From Pseudomonas rhodesiae (lineage in GTDB: Bacteria; Pseudomonadota; Gammaproteobacteria; Pseudomonadales; Pseudomonadaceae): a stretch of DNA of 54,631 nucleotides. The notes under the pieces are model-generated. The model was not told the origin of the DNA. It searched no databases and was given only the letters and a program-made list of their open reading frames with translations. Below are positions 1 through 7,220 of the stretch, in pieces. Numbering within the stretch: the stretch's first letter is position 1; every line of letters starts with the position of its first letter. The translations under genes were made by a program, and so were the position numbers. The stretch lies in NCBI RefSeq assembly GCF_007858255.1, contig NZ_VFEU01000033.1, positions 1 through 54,631 on the forward strand, given 5' to 3'.

Positions 1-91
1 AGCCGTCGAATCGCGTAATGACCCGCTTGCTGCTTAATAAAGGCGTACTTCAGCCGCACTCCTTGGCAAAGTACGCGGCGGCCTTTTTTAA
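1..91 (-). CDS. IS3-family transposase OrfB, N-terminal fragment cut by window edge
   Basis: This is the start of the DDE transposase subunit, read in the -1 frame relative to OrfA. The frame reads GRRVLCQGVRLKYAFIKQQA and continues off the left edge; the KYAFI segment is typical of the start of IS3 OrfB. It has no good start codon of its own. The OrfA frame carries an A6G run (minus strand, bases 89-83, A-AAA-AAG in phase), the usual site of programmed -1 frameshifting that makes the OrfAB transposase. The catalytic DDE residues are beyond the window. Confidence 0.75.
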
Positions 92-328
92 GATGTCTCG
101 CTCCTCCGTCACCCGTTTCAGCTCGGCCCGTAGACGACGAACCTCAGCGCTCTGATCATCCTCCTCAACGCGCTGTTCCTGGGGCTTGGTGTAGCGCTTA
201 ACCCAGGCATAGAGGCTGTGCACGGACACACCCAATCGTGCAGCCACCTCCGAGACAGGAAGCTTCTTTTCGGTCACTTGTTTGACCGCCTGGATTTTGA
301 ATTCTTCGGGATATCGCTGGTTGCTCAT
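50..328 (-). CDS. IS3-family transposase OrfA
   Basis: This 92-residue protein is the DNA-binding subunit of an IS3-family transposase. Residues 1-55 form an HTH_8/transposase_8 domain (YPEEFKIQAVKQV, then the helix-turn-helix around VSEVAARLGVSVHSLYAW). Residues 60-85 form a leucine-zipper-like helix ending in the ILKKAAAYFAKE motif shared by many IS3 OrfA proteins. The last codons overlap the OrfB frame through an A6G slippery run, so the active transposase is probably an OrfAB fusion. Length and layout are those of an intact OrfA. Confidence 0.93.
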   Translation of the reverse strand: MSNQRYPEEFKIQAVKQVTEKKLPVSEVAARLGVSVHSLYAWVKRYTKPQEQRVEEDDQSAEVRRLRAELKRVTEERDILKKAAAYFAKECG

Positions 329-390
329 GGCACCTCCTAATGGGCCTCATTTTAAGGCTTGGAGGTGTCTACGAAACTAGGGGCGATTCA

Positions 391-851
391 AGTTGTTCAG
401 CGAGTGTAATGCACGCTATCTCGGCTGGCTGCTGGCCTTCTCCCTGCTCTCCGAGTTGCCTTACCGTCTGCTCTCGCCGGAGAGCGCGACGCTCAACGTG
501 ATGCCGATCTTGTCGCTCGGCCTGCTGCTGGCCTGGGGCATTCATCATGCCGATCGCAACAGTCTGTTCCTGGCTGCCACTGCGCTGGTCGTCGCCCTGT
601 TGCTGCATCGACAGCTGATGTATGGGGTGATCGGCGTGACGTTGCCTGCCGCCTGTGTTCTCGGGCTAAAGGGCGTACGCTGGTGGTTATTGCCTGCAGC
701 CCTGGCTATGTTCGCCATAGCTGGAGCAGCCGTACTGCTGGGGGTGGCCCTGTTGCGTCAACCCATGTCCTGCACAGTCTGGCCCGTTGGCCGCTGGGGT
801 TACTGGTTCTATCTAGGGCATTTAGCCGCGATTTACCTCATGAAACTCTAG
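391..851 (+). pseudogene. TraX-family membrane protein, 5' end removed by the IS3 element
   Basis: The frame encodes about 150 residues of a polytopic membrane protein. It has several hydrophobic helices and ends in the RWGYWFYLGHLAAIYLMKL motif, close to the conserved C-terminus of the TraX family (pilin N-acetylation in F plasmids; chromosomal homologues have unknown roles). Complete family members run to roughly 240 residues, so the N-terminal third is missing. The frame starts exactly where the IS3 terminus ends, with no ribosome binding site of its own. I read it as a gene interrupted by the IS, the other part lying beyond the left edge. Confidence 0.75.
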
Positions 852-1005
852 GCATTGAGCAGCACGAAACCAGTCCGCTGTTGATCTTTCTCTGCCTGTC
901 GTCAGTACAACAGGCGCTGGTTCCGATCCCATTTGCAGATCGAACCGCTATCGGAACGAATTTTCGTCAGAGAGGGGTCTACAATTCGTGCCAAAAATCA
1001 GATTC

Positions 1006-1104
1006 TATAATCGCTCTATAATCGCTCTATAATCGCTCTATAATCGCTCTATAATCGCTCTATAATCGCTCTATAATCGCTCTATATTCACTTTATAATC
1101 GTCT
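1006..1104. repeat. Tandem array of an 11-bp unit (TATAATCGCTC), about nine copies
   Basis: Seven perfect head-to-tail copies of TATAATCGCTC run from 1006 to 1082. A degenerate copy (1083-1093) and a shortened copy (1094-1103) follow. An inverted piece of the unit (GAGCGAT) lies at 1120-1126. Each unit contains TATAAT, identical to the sigma-70 -10 consensus, and the 11-bp period is close to one helical turn. The array lies in the 344-bp gap (852-1195) between the broken traX gene and the stop codon of tcmP. That gap holds no gene I can support; it also has an 8-bp inverted repeat GTTCCGAT/ATCGGAAC at 920-957. The role is unknown. Confidence 0.95.
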
Positions 1105-1195
1105 ATAAAGTGCATTCTAGAGCGATCCGGCAGCCTACAGGGACCGGCAGAACCATAAATCGTGATCTGCTTTCGCGCGGACTCGTTGAGTGCAA

Positions 1196-2509
1196 TCAGC
1201 TTTCGGGCTTGGCCTTCTTAACAGGCGGCAGAAAAAACATTGGCCTTTGTGGAGGGGCAATCAGTGTGTCAGTGGACTTGATGCTTGTGCCTTTGCGACG
1301 CTTCGTTTTTCCATCTTTGTCGACCGCAAGCACATCACCTGTAGCGATCGCCATATCCAGGGCCTGCTTTACACGTAGCTCGTCCGCCATTGTGTAATTC
1401 GTCAGCCCGGTCATTAGTCCGCGGAACGGCTGCCGCTCACGGTCATAAATTTGCCTGGGGAGGAGCTCTGATAGCTCGCCACGGATACGGTCGTCCGTAG
1501 CATCGTCAAAGTGGTGTTCATCCAACAGAAGATCAGGCTGCCCAGTTACGGCGATATCGCGATTGGCGTCGTAACCGAAAAAACTGGACGGTGACAGCAT
1601 ATGGGAAAAATTATTGCCGTACTTCCAGTGGATCTTCTTCATCACATCATTAGCACGGTAGTTGTTTGCCAGATGGATAAACCAATAGGCCATCGGGTTG
1701 TTGCCGGCTGGGCGGATGAAAAAAACCGTCATGTACTCCGCGCCACTTTCTTGCTTGATGCCCTCTGACAGAAAGCGCTGGATGATGTATTGCCAGTTTC
1801 GAGGCTGATGAGCCTTCAAATCCTTCAGCGTGCTCCATGGCACATGGTGATCTAGGCCAATATTGGAAATGGCTTTGCGATTGGCTTGTCGGTCAGCAAG
1901 GTACGTCACCAGGAAGTCGACGTTGAAAGTGAGCAGAACCTCGGCACTGCTCAGGTTCTGGAAGATCCATTTGATTCTGGGGAAAGGAACGTCGCCGTAT
2001 CCGTACTGATCCAGCAGGAAGAGCACACGCTCACCTTTACCGAACTGTTTCAGCTTTTGCGCGATGATTGGCAGGGCCTGAGTGAATTCGGCGGTATGCA
2101 GGTGTACATCTTGACCCACTCGAGGAGCATGACCTCGAGTGGCCAGCACAGAATGCAGGCAAGCAATGTTCTCAGGCTTCACATCCACGAAGTGGTGCTG
2201 CGAGCGTATGGTGCGGGGCTTGATGCGATCCTGGTTATTACGCACCTCTGATTCTTGAATGGCTTCCAGTGCGATCACTGGAGAACCGAAATGGGTGCCG
2301 CCAGCACCGTCATGGTAAATGCCGCCACCGCTGAAGCCATCAACGATGGACAGGCCCAGCTCCGGCATCAGTTGGTTCCGCATCAGTACATCGATGTAGG
2401 CCTGGATGTACTCATCAATAATCTGGTGTTTGATCTTGCTGTGCGGATCAATGGTCGGGAATGTCTGAGTTAACCAGTCCCAACGATACTTCTCGTCATC
2501 CTTGGCCAT
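1196..2509 (-). CDS. tcmP: Three-Cys-motif partner protein TcmP
   Basis: This 437-residue protein matches the three-Cys-motif partner family, which is named for its habit of lying next to a protein with a three-cysteine motif. Here that neighbour is the DUF5131 gene 19 bp upstream. Recognisable parts are the N-terminal KHQIIDEYIQAYIDVL helix, the VDGFSGGGIY glycine-rich loop around residues 58-67, which recalls nucleotide or AdoMet binding loops, and the following HFGSPVIALEA. The C-terminal part resembles a winged helix (VKQALDMAIATGDVLAVDKDGK). Biochemical function is not established. It is the last gene of a leftward int-DUF5131-tcmP operon. Length is near that of the family and no damage is visible. 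Confidence 0.85.
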   Translation of the reverse strand: MAKDDEKYRWDWLTQTFPTIDPHSKIKHQIIDEYIQAYIDVLMRNQLMPELGLSIVDGFSGGGIYHDGAGGTHFGSPVIALEAIQESEVRNNQDRIKPRTIRSQHHFVDVKPENIACLHSVLATRGHAPRVGQDVHLHTAEFTQALPIIAQKLKQFGKGERVLFLLDQYGYGDVPFPRIKWIFQNLSSAEVLLTFNVDFLVTYLADRQANRKAISNIGLDHHVPWSTLKDLKAHQPRNWQYIIQRFLSEGIKQESGAEYMTVFFIRPAGNNPMAYWFIHLANNYRANDVMKKIHWKYGNNFSHMLSPSSFFGYDANRDIAVTGQPDLLLDEHHFDDATDDRIRGELSELLPRQIYDRERQPFRGLMTGLTNYTMADELRVKQALDMAIATGDVLAVDKDGKTKRRKGTSIKSTDTLIAPPQRPMFFLPPVKKAKPES

Positions 2510-2528
2510 CGCTATTCCTTATTTTGTG

Positions 2529-3272
2529 TCAGGCGAGGTTGAGCAGCGGAATTTCATCCCAGGTCTGGCCGTTCAACAGCCGCCCGTTGGCCTTTTTCGA
2601 GCGTTTTACACCATCGGCACCCCAGCCACCCCATTGCTTGAAGAAAAAGGCTGAGCCGAAGGCATCGCACTGCTTATGGATACTGTCGACCCACTCTTGC
2701 TTCATTGGTCGAGCCTTGGGGCCAGACTCACCACCAACAATCACCCAATGGATATCGGTCAAGTCCAACTCGCCCAAGTCCTCCAGTAGTGGCTCAACAG
2801 AGAGGAAACGAATCGTGGCGTCTATACGGCGCAGGCAGTCGATCCTGGGCACTCCATATTCGCGATCCTCGACCGACACACCCAGCCACGCATTCGCAGG
2901 CGGAGTCCGAGTACTGAAATATGTGGCCAAGCGTTCGGCGCGCTTGGTGAGTATCTGAAATGTGTGCTGAGACGCCTTCCGAATTACCTCGAAAACCTGA
3001 TCGATGTAATCGTCTGGTACGTGTTCGTGGAACAGGTCGGACATCGAGTTTACGAAGTAGATGGTCGGCTTCTTACGCTGTAGTGGTTCTTGAAGCTTCT
3101 CCGGTCGCAGGCTCAGACGAAATCCATTTTCATAGCCGGATGTGCCCATAGCCTGTAGCCGGTGCGCCATGTTCTCGGCATAGCAATGCTTGCAGCCTGG
3201 AGATACCTTGGTGCAGCCCACCACCGGGTTCCAGGTCATTTCCGTCCATTCGATGCTGGTCTGCGTACTCAT
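2529..3272 (-). CDS. DUF5131 (phage Gp37/Gp68-like) protein with three-Cys motif
   Basis: This 247-residue protein belongs to the DUF5131 / Gp37-Gp68 family found in phages and mobile elements. The diagnostic N-terminus is TSIEWTEMTWNPVVGC followed by two more cysteines (C20, C27, C30) ending in CYAE. This CX6CX2C cluster resembles a radical-SAM-type iron-sulfur motif, though the family's chemistry is not proven. Other conserved blocks are IYFVNSMSDLFHEHVP (residues 91-106), the ILTKR segment and LGVSVED. It lies between the recombinase (29 bp upstream) and tcmP (19 bp downstream) in one transcription unit, so DUF5131 and TcmP probably act together. What they modify or sense is unknown. Confidence 0.85.
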   Translation of the reverse strand: MSTQTSIEWTEMTWNPVVGCTKVSPGCKHCYAENMAHRLQAMGTSGYENGFRLSLRPEKLQEPLQRKKPTIYFVNSMSDLFHEHVPDDYIDQVFEVIRKASQHTFQILTKRAERLATYFSTRTPPANAWLGVSVEDREYGVPRIDCLRRIDATIRFLSVEPLLEDLGELDLTDIHWVIVGGESGPKARPMKQEWVDSIHKQCDAFGSAFFFKQWGGWGADGVKRSKKANGRLLNGQTWDEIPLLNLA

Positions 3273-3301
3273 TGCACCTTTACTCCTGTCGTGCGTCGAT
3301 G

Positions 3302-4273
3302 TTAGTGAGAAGCTGCCAGCAGAGTCAAAGTGCCAGCATTCAGTTCAAGGGCGGGCTTTGCCGCCAGGCCGCCAAAGGAGATGGCGGGATCGATATAGCG
3401 CATGGCTGACTTGATGTCCTTCCAACCCACGTAGGTCATCAGTGCCTTGAGATCCCAACCATTGGCCGTGGCCCAAGTGGCGAAGCCGCGGCGCAGCGAA
3501 TGGCTGGTATAGAGCTCGGCCGGGATACCTGCGCGTTGCAATATCTGGCGTAGCAAGCTGATCAGGCTACCGGGGTGCAGCGCTCTGTCGTTCAGGTGCC
3601 CCCAGCGATCCAGGCGGCGGAACACGGCCCCTCGTGCTATGCCGGCGACACTGATCCAGTCGAGATAAGCCTGTACCGGGCAGAGGCGTTTCAGGGCTGG
3701 AGCGTAATGGGTCGTGCCAAGGTTCTCCCGATCACCCTTGCTCTGCGGCAAGAACAAAGCCATACCGGCGCCGACCTCGACTTGGACATGCTCAACCTGC
3801 AGGCGGCAGAGCTCGTCGCTGCGGAATCCCCGCCAGAAGCCGATCAGCAATAACGCCATGTCGCGCCGGCTTCGCAGCAGGCTTGCCAAATCGCCCGACT
3901 GCTGAGCGCGTTCGGCCTCTTGACTCAGCCACTGAACCGCCTTTTCTAAGTGCTGCAACTGCAGTGGGGCTGCCTGCTTAGCCTGCGCCGGATGCAGGGT
4001 GCGGATGCCCTTGAGTACCTGGCGCACCGTAGGTGTTTTGGTCGGATCAGGAAAACCCTGGCTGATGTGCCACTGGGCCAGGGCGGCCAGACGATGTTTC
4101 ATCGTACTGAGGCTCAAGGTGTCGGCGTAGTCCACCAGGTAGCGCACGATGCTGTCGCCGGTCGCCGGCAGGAAGCCGCCCCAGGTCACCTCGAAGTGTT
4201 CGACGGCCGACTGGTAGCTGCGGCGGGTGTTTTCCCGCGTGCCGGCTTGCAGATAGCGCTCGACGTTCTTCAT
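3302..4273 (-). CDS. Tyrosine recombinase / site-specific integrase
   Basis: This 323-residue phage-integrase-family recombinase has an N-terminal SAM-like domain (residues 1-95: TRRSYQSAVEHFEVTW) and a C-terminal catalytic domain. The catalytic set is visible: R151 in FRSDELCRL, a likely Lys near 179, H258 and R261 in HSLRRG, W284 in VGWKD, and the nucleophile Y293 in MRYID. All five are intact, so it should be active. It starts the leftward operon with DUF5131 and tcmP and faces a divergent KfrA-like gene. This recombinase/KfrA-like pairing recurs next to variable cargo in pseudomonads, as I recall. Its natural target site is not evident here. Confidence 0.92.
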   Translation of the reverse strand: MKNVERYLQAGTRENTRRSYQSAVEHFEVTWGGFLPATGDSIVRYLVDYADTLSLSTMKHRLAALAQWHISQGFPDPTKTPTVRQVLKGIRTLHPAQAKQAAPLQLQHLEKAVQWLSQEAERAQQSGDLASLLRSRRDMALLLIGFWRGFRSDELCRLQVEHVQVEVGAGMALFLPQSKGDRENLGTTHYAPALKRLCPVQAYLDWISVAGIARGAVFRRLDRWGHLNDRALHPGSLISLLRQILQRAGIPAELYTSHSLRRGFATWATANGWDLKALMTYVGWKDIKSAMRYIDPAISFGGLAAKPALELNAGTLTLLAASH

Positions 4274-4453
4274 CGCCTGGGTTTGCCCTTTGTGTACTGG
4301 GAAACGACCGCGAAGCAGTCATTTTTGCCCATCTAATTGAATAAGCCTCGGTTATTTTATCTTAATTTACATCTCAAATCCCGCTTTACTTCAGAACAAA
4401 TTAGTATGTAAATACGTGGTATGTAATATAATACGAAATCGTAGGAGCAGACC
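4274..4453. promoter_or_regulatory. Divergent promoter region with repeated GTATGTAA motifs
   Basis: This 180-bp AT-rich spacer separates the divergent recombinase and kfrA-like genes. Two copies of GTATGTAA (4404-4411 and 4419-4426), 15 bp apart, are interleaved with ATACG elements (4412-4416 and 4431-4435). They lie about 30-50 bp before the kfrA-like start codon. Their position suits operators for an autoregulating KfrA-type protein. This is inference from layout. The kfrA-like ribosome binding site, GTAGGAG, is at 4441-4447. Confidence 0.5.
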
Positions 4454-5455
4454 ATGGCCCGCGGCGGCATCAATAAGGCGCTGGTTCGGAAAGCCCGCCA
4501 GGCCATCCTGGCGCGAGGAGAGAACCCCAGCATCGATGCGATACGGGTCGAACTGGGAAACACTGGCTCGAAAACCACCATTCATCGCTACCTGAAAGAA
4601 CTCGAAGACGCTGACTCCGATCAGAGCGCTGTCGTACTGCCGCTCAGCGAGCAGTTGGCCAACCTGGTAGGCCAGTTGGCGGATCAGCTCAGGGAGGAAG
4701 CGAAGGCCGAGGTGGCGCACGAGCGCGAGCAACTGGCTCGGGAACGACTTGATTACCAGAATCAGGTTCAGCAGGCAGAAAGCCGTATCCAGCAGTTAGA
4801 AGGTCAGTGTATTGAGCTCACGGAGCAGCTCCAGACTGCCCAGCAAGCGCTACAGCAGGAACGACAGATGCGCCAGCAGGCTGAGGTTGGGAATGCCCGC
4901 CTACAGCAAGCCAACCAAGACCAAGAAACGCGCCTGCGGGATCGCGACGAGCAGATCCTCTCGTTGGAAGATAAGCATCAACATGCTCGTGATGCCCTGG
5001 AGCATTATCGCCAGGCCAGCAAGGAACAGCGTGAGCAGGAGCAGCGTCGGCACGAGTCGCAGATGCAGCAACTGCAAGTGGAACTACGGCAATTGCAGCA
5101 GACCCTGATCGTCAAACAGGACGAGTTGACCCAACTGAACCGCGACAATGCGCGCCTGCTCACAGAGGCGCGGCAGCTGCAAAAAGAGCTGTATGCGCAG
5201 CAACAGCTACTGGCGCAGAAGATCCAGGCCTTGGAAACCGCTCAGCGCACGTTAACCGGAGCTGAACGCGCGAATGAGGCCCTGGAACGGCGCTGCAGCA
5301 CATTGCAGGAGGAGGTGTCTCGGTTGGGCGAGACCTCCGCGACCCAGACGCAGCAAGCGCAGATCCTGCAGGAGCGCTTGGCCGAAGCCATCACGCACCT
5401 GAAACTGCTCGGGCATACGCCGCTCACTACCAGCGGTAATGAAACAGGTACATGA
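4454..5455 (+). CDS. KfrA-like DNA-binding protein with long coiled coil
   Basis: This 333-residue protein has two parts. Residues 1-50 form a KfrA-N-type DNA-binding domain (MARGGINKALVRKARQAIL... then the helix-turn-helix-like NTGSKTTIHRYLKELE). Residues 60-310 are an almost unbroken Gln/Glu/Arg-rich coiled coil. KfrA proteins of plasmids bind their own promoter and can form filaments that aid segregation; the family resemblance is clear but the role here is inferred. It is divergent from the tyrosine recombinase and converges on the antitoxin gene 37 bp downstream. The start is supported by GTAGGAG seven bases before the ATG. Confidence 0.85.
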   Translation: MARGGINKALVRKARQAILARGENPSIDAIRVELGNTGSKTTIHRYLKELEDADSDQSAVVLPLSEQLANLVGQLADQLREEAKAEVAHEREQLARERLDYQNQVQQAESRIQQLEGQCIELTEQLQTAQQALQQERQMRQQAEVGNARLQQANQDQETRLRDRDEQILSLEDKHQHARDALEHYRQASKEQREQEQRRHESQMQQLQVELRQLQQTLIVKQDELTQLNRDNARLLTEARQLQKELYAQQQLLAQKIQALETAQRTLTGAERANEALERRCSTLQEEVSRLGETSATQTQQAQILQERLAEAITHLKLLGHTPLTTSGNETGT

Positions 5456-5492
5456 CCCAGCGTTTCTAGCGCGAAGCCGCCATCGGCAGGGA

Positions 5493-5879
5493 TCAAACTG
5501 GCAGTCCATATTCAATCGCACGAATAGCTTGCCGCACAGCGCGCTTACCAAATTCGGTTACCAGCAGCTCGACCGGCGCCTCATTGGACAGCACCACATT
5601 CGGCGTCGTTAGCCAGCGGAGCGTACCTCCTAGATCCCCCTCGTGCAGCTCCAATAGAGCATCGAGGGTCTCAATAAGACGACAGAACACCTCACCAGCC
5701 TGTATAGACATTACGGCACTGCCGTGGGACACAGTGATCCACTCCGCGATCTGCGCTGGCGATCGCTCCAGCTCGCTTGCCAAATCAGAAACCAACGAAG
5801 CCGGCAGTCCCGCCAGCACAGCGACGTGCAGATAGTAGTGGCCTTTCGGCAAACCCAGTTTTTCGTGGAGCATGCCCAT
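5493..5879 (-). CDS. Orphan Xre/MbcA/ParS-type antitoxin
   Basis: About 128 residues from the chosen start, this resembles antitoxins of the RES-Xre (MbcA/ParS) type. The N-terminal half is helical (SLVSDLASELERSPAQIAEWI, a degenerate Xre helix-turn-helix). The C-terminal toxin-binding domain is recognisable in IQAGEVFCRLIETLDALLELHEGD, then NEAPVELLVTEFGKRAVRQAI and a terminal IEYGLPV. The ATG at 5879 has GGAGG five bases upstream; an in-frame ATG at 5954 is possible but less well placed. The RES toxin usually follows directly, but only 37 bp remain before the convergent kfrA-like gene ends. The antitoxin is therefore unpaired here. Confidence 0.72.
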   Translation of the reverse strand: MGMLHEKLGLPKGHYYLHVAVLAGLPASLVSDLASELERSPAQIAEWITVSHGSAVMSIQAGEVFCRLIETLDALLELHEGDLGGTLRWLTTPNVVLSNEAPVELLVTEFGKRAVRQAIRAIEYGLPV

Positions 5880-6286
5880 ATCCGCCTCCAGAATAATTGG
5901 CCTTTTGATAATGCCATCTAGGCCGCGAGTGTTCGCATGATGGTCTTGAGCCATTCACACCGCTGCTTCGAGACAAACCAAATGAGCACCCTAGCTGAAG
6001 GGGCTCAGCAGGGCGAGGCTGCATTAGCCGTGGCGCTTTTACCGGTGCTATCCTTGACGTCTGCCCAAGAGCTTCCTCTCCCGGGTATAGATACCGGTGA
6101 TGAAACTTGGTTTGAGGCGGTCTCGTTGAGGCCGCCTTTGTCGCTTTTGGGAGAGGCCTCAGTGCTAAGCAGCCCGCAGCTTTGTGTACGCGTCGAAGCG
6201 TAAAGCCTCGGCCAAAGCTGTTCGCAGGCCCTCTAACTCGGCATTTTCTCCAATTTTATGGACTCGCGCTGGCCACAGACTGGGGG

Positions 6287-6318
6287 AATTATCTGCAATT
6301 ATCTCGGCATAGATAATT
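6287..6318. repeat. Cluster of AATTATCT half-sites (two direct, one inverted)
   Basis: AATTATCT occurs at 6287-6294 and again at 6297-6304, and its reverse complement AGATAATT at 6311-6318. The last two form a perfect 8-bp palindrome with a 6-bp spacer. A 12-bp piece of this block, TTATCTCGGCAT (6299-6310), recurs at 6501-6512, about 90 bp before the small ORF at 6603. The surrounding gap (5880-6602) holds no gene I can support; an open frame at 5937-6203 has no ribosome binding site or family resemblance. The repeats look like protein-binding sites, but the protein is unknown. Confidence 0.6.
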
Positions 6319-6602
6319 GATCAATATCTAGCCGCCACAGGCAAGTTGCGCATCGTTTTTAACGTTCTTCCGCGAGTGCAACCAAGCGGGTGAATCATCC
6401 TTTTTTCTGGATGGCTGAAGCGGCCTTTACTTGAGCAGCGCCTCTCAAATTTACTCCTTTAAATACAGCAAGTTACAGAACGAATGTCCTAATTTTTGCC
6501 TTATCTCGGCATGACCCCATCAACGTTGAAGAAAATTTGAATTAGCCAGTTGTCCGTCAGGTCAAGAATTATGAACGCAGTAAATCTGGCGAGGTAACAG
6601 CA

Positions 6603-6737
6603 ATGACTATCCAAGCAGAGACGCTCGTACAACTGACCGAAGCACTCCGTGAGCGCGGGCTGAAATTGGTATCTGATGTCCACTTCATCCGTGCCCCGTA
6701 TCGGAAAAATCACCGCTGGATCTGCTCAGTGGAGTAA
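6603..6737 (+). CDS. Small hypothetical protein (44 aa)
   Basis: A 44-residue frame starts at ATG 6603, with GAGG at 6591-6594 eight bases upstream. It reads MTIQAETLVQLTEALRE, then a basic C-terminus around HFIRAPYRKNHRWICSVE. The first 20 residues should form an amphipathic helix; six of the last 18 residues are basic or aromatic-basic pairs. I do not recognise a family. No terminator or neighbour ties it to another gene. The ribosome binding site, the balanced codon use and the absence of an overlapping alternative support it as real, but a chance ORF cannot be excluded. Confidence 0.45.
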   Translation: MTIQAETLVQLTEALRERGLKLVSDVHFIRAPYRKNHRWICSVE

Positions 6738-6922
6738 CGATCCATTTTGCTGACGGCCTGGCTCGTTAGCTGGCCGTTGGCCGAACTCAAGCGCATCGAG
6801 TCAAACAGCGTTTCTTGGATCAGCGACTTACATGCGCCACAACATGGAAGCCGCCAATATCAAGTCGTTCAAGCGTCCGCTCTTCACCACCACACTGGCC
6901 ATGGGCGGCGAACGGGTGATCG

Positions 6923-7117
6923 TGGACCACGAAGATCACAACCGGGCTGGTGAACGCCAATACCACCGGTATGCTGCTGAAGTCGTGTTGGTCCGGCACG
7001 CTAGCGGTCGAGAAGATAACGACGCACCGATTCGACTTCGACCAGATCGAGAAAGCCTACGATGTCTTCAAGCATGCGGCCGCTGAGAAGGCGATGAAGA
7101 TCATCCTCGACTATTGA
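6923..7117 (+). pseudogene. Zinc-type alcohol dehydrogenase, C-terminal remnant
   Basis: The frame encodes the last 64 residues of a medium-chain alcohol dehydrogenase. KITTGLVNANTTGMLLKS corresponds to the family's nITITTGLVdtnTTpMLLK region, and ITTHRFDFDQIEKAYDVF plus AAAEKAMKIILDY correspond to its C-terminal lid and strand. There is no zinc-binding domain or Rossmann fold upstream: the frame is closed or unrelated before 6923. It is therefore a relic, unrelated to the intact dehydrogenase at 12432, which differs in sequence. The preceding stretch 6738-6922 shows no recognisable gene. Confidence 0.8.
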
Positions 7118-7160
7118 TCCTGGCGGCTGTGCGCCGTGCCCAGAAGGCACGGCGAGTGAT

Positions 7161-7208
7161 GGAGCGAACCGGTTAAGTTCAAGACCTGAACTTAACGTTA
7201 CACGCTCC
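7161..7208. terminator. Large nested inverted repeat after the OYE gene
   Basis: GTTAAGTTCA (7172-7181) and TGAACTTAAC (7187-7196) form a perfect 10-bp stem with a 5-base loop. Outside it, GGAGCG (7161-7166) and CGCTCC (7203-7208) can also pair. It lies 13 bp past the stop codon of the leftward alkene-reductase gene, where a terminator is expected. It lacks a T run, so a protein-binding or transcript-end role is equally possible. A second hairpin, CGCCGTGCC/GGCACGGCG, lies at 7132-7154. Confidence 0.55.
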
Positions 7209-7220
7209 GATTGGGGTTGC

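Larger units (their letters stand above)
1..390 (-). mobile_element. IS3-family insertion sequence, one end (partial)
   Basis: The window opens inside an IS3-family element transcribed leftwards. It holds the whole OrfA gene and the first codons of OrfB. The outer end is placed at base 390, where the inward-reading terminus begins TGAATCGCCCCTAGTTTCG; the sequence changes abruptly at 391 into the middle of a TraX-family reading frame. The other end, most of OrfB and the target duplication lie outside the window. The exact terminus is inferred from the gene break and from the usual TG...CA ends of IS3 elements. Confidence 0.85.

Noticed and set aside
1006..1104. Tandem array as a possible CRISPR
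   Set aside because: The units are 11 bp and directly adjacent, with no unique spacers and no cas genes.
5937..6203. 88-codon open frame
   Set aside because: No ribosome binding site, no family resemblance, low-complexity Leu/Pro/Ser product, and it overlaps the antitoxin promoter.
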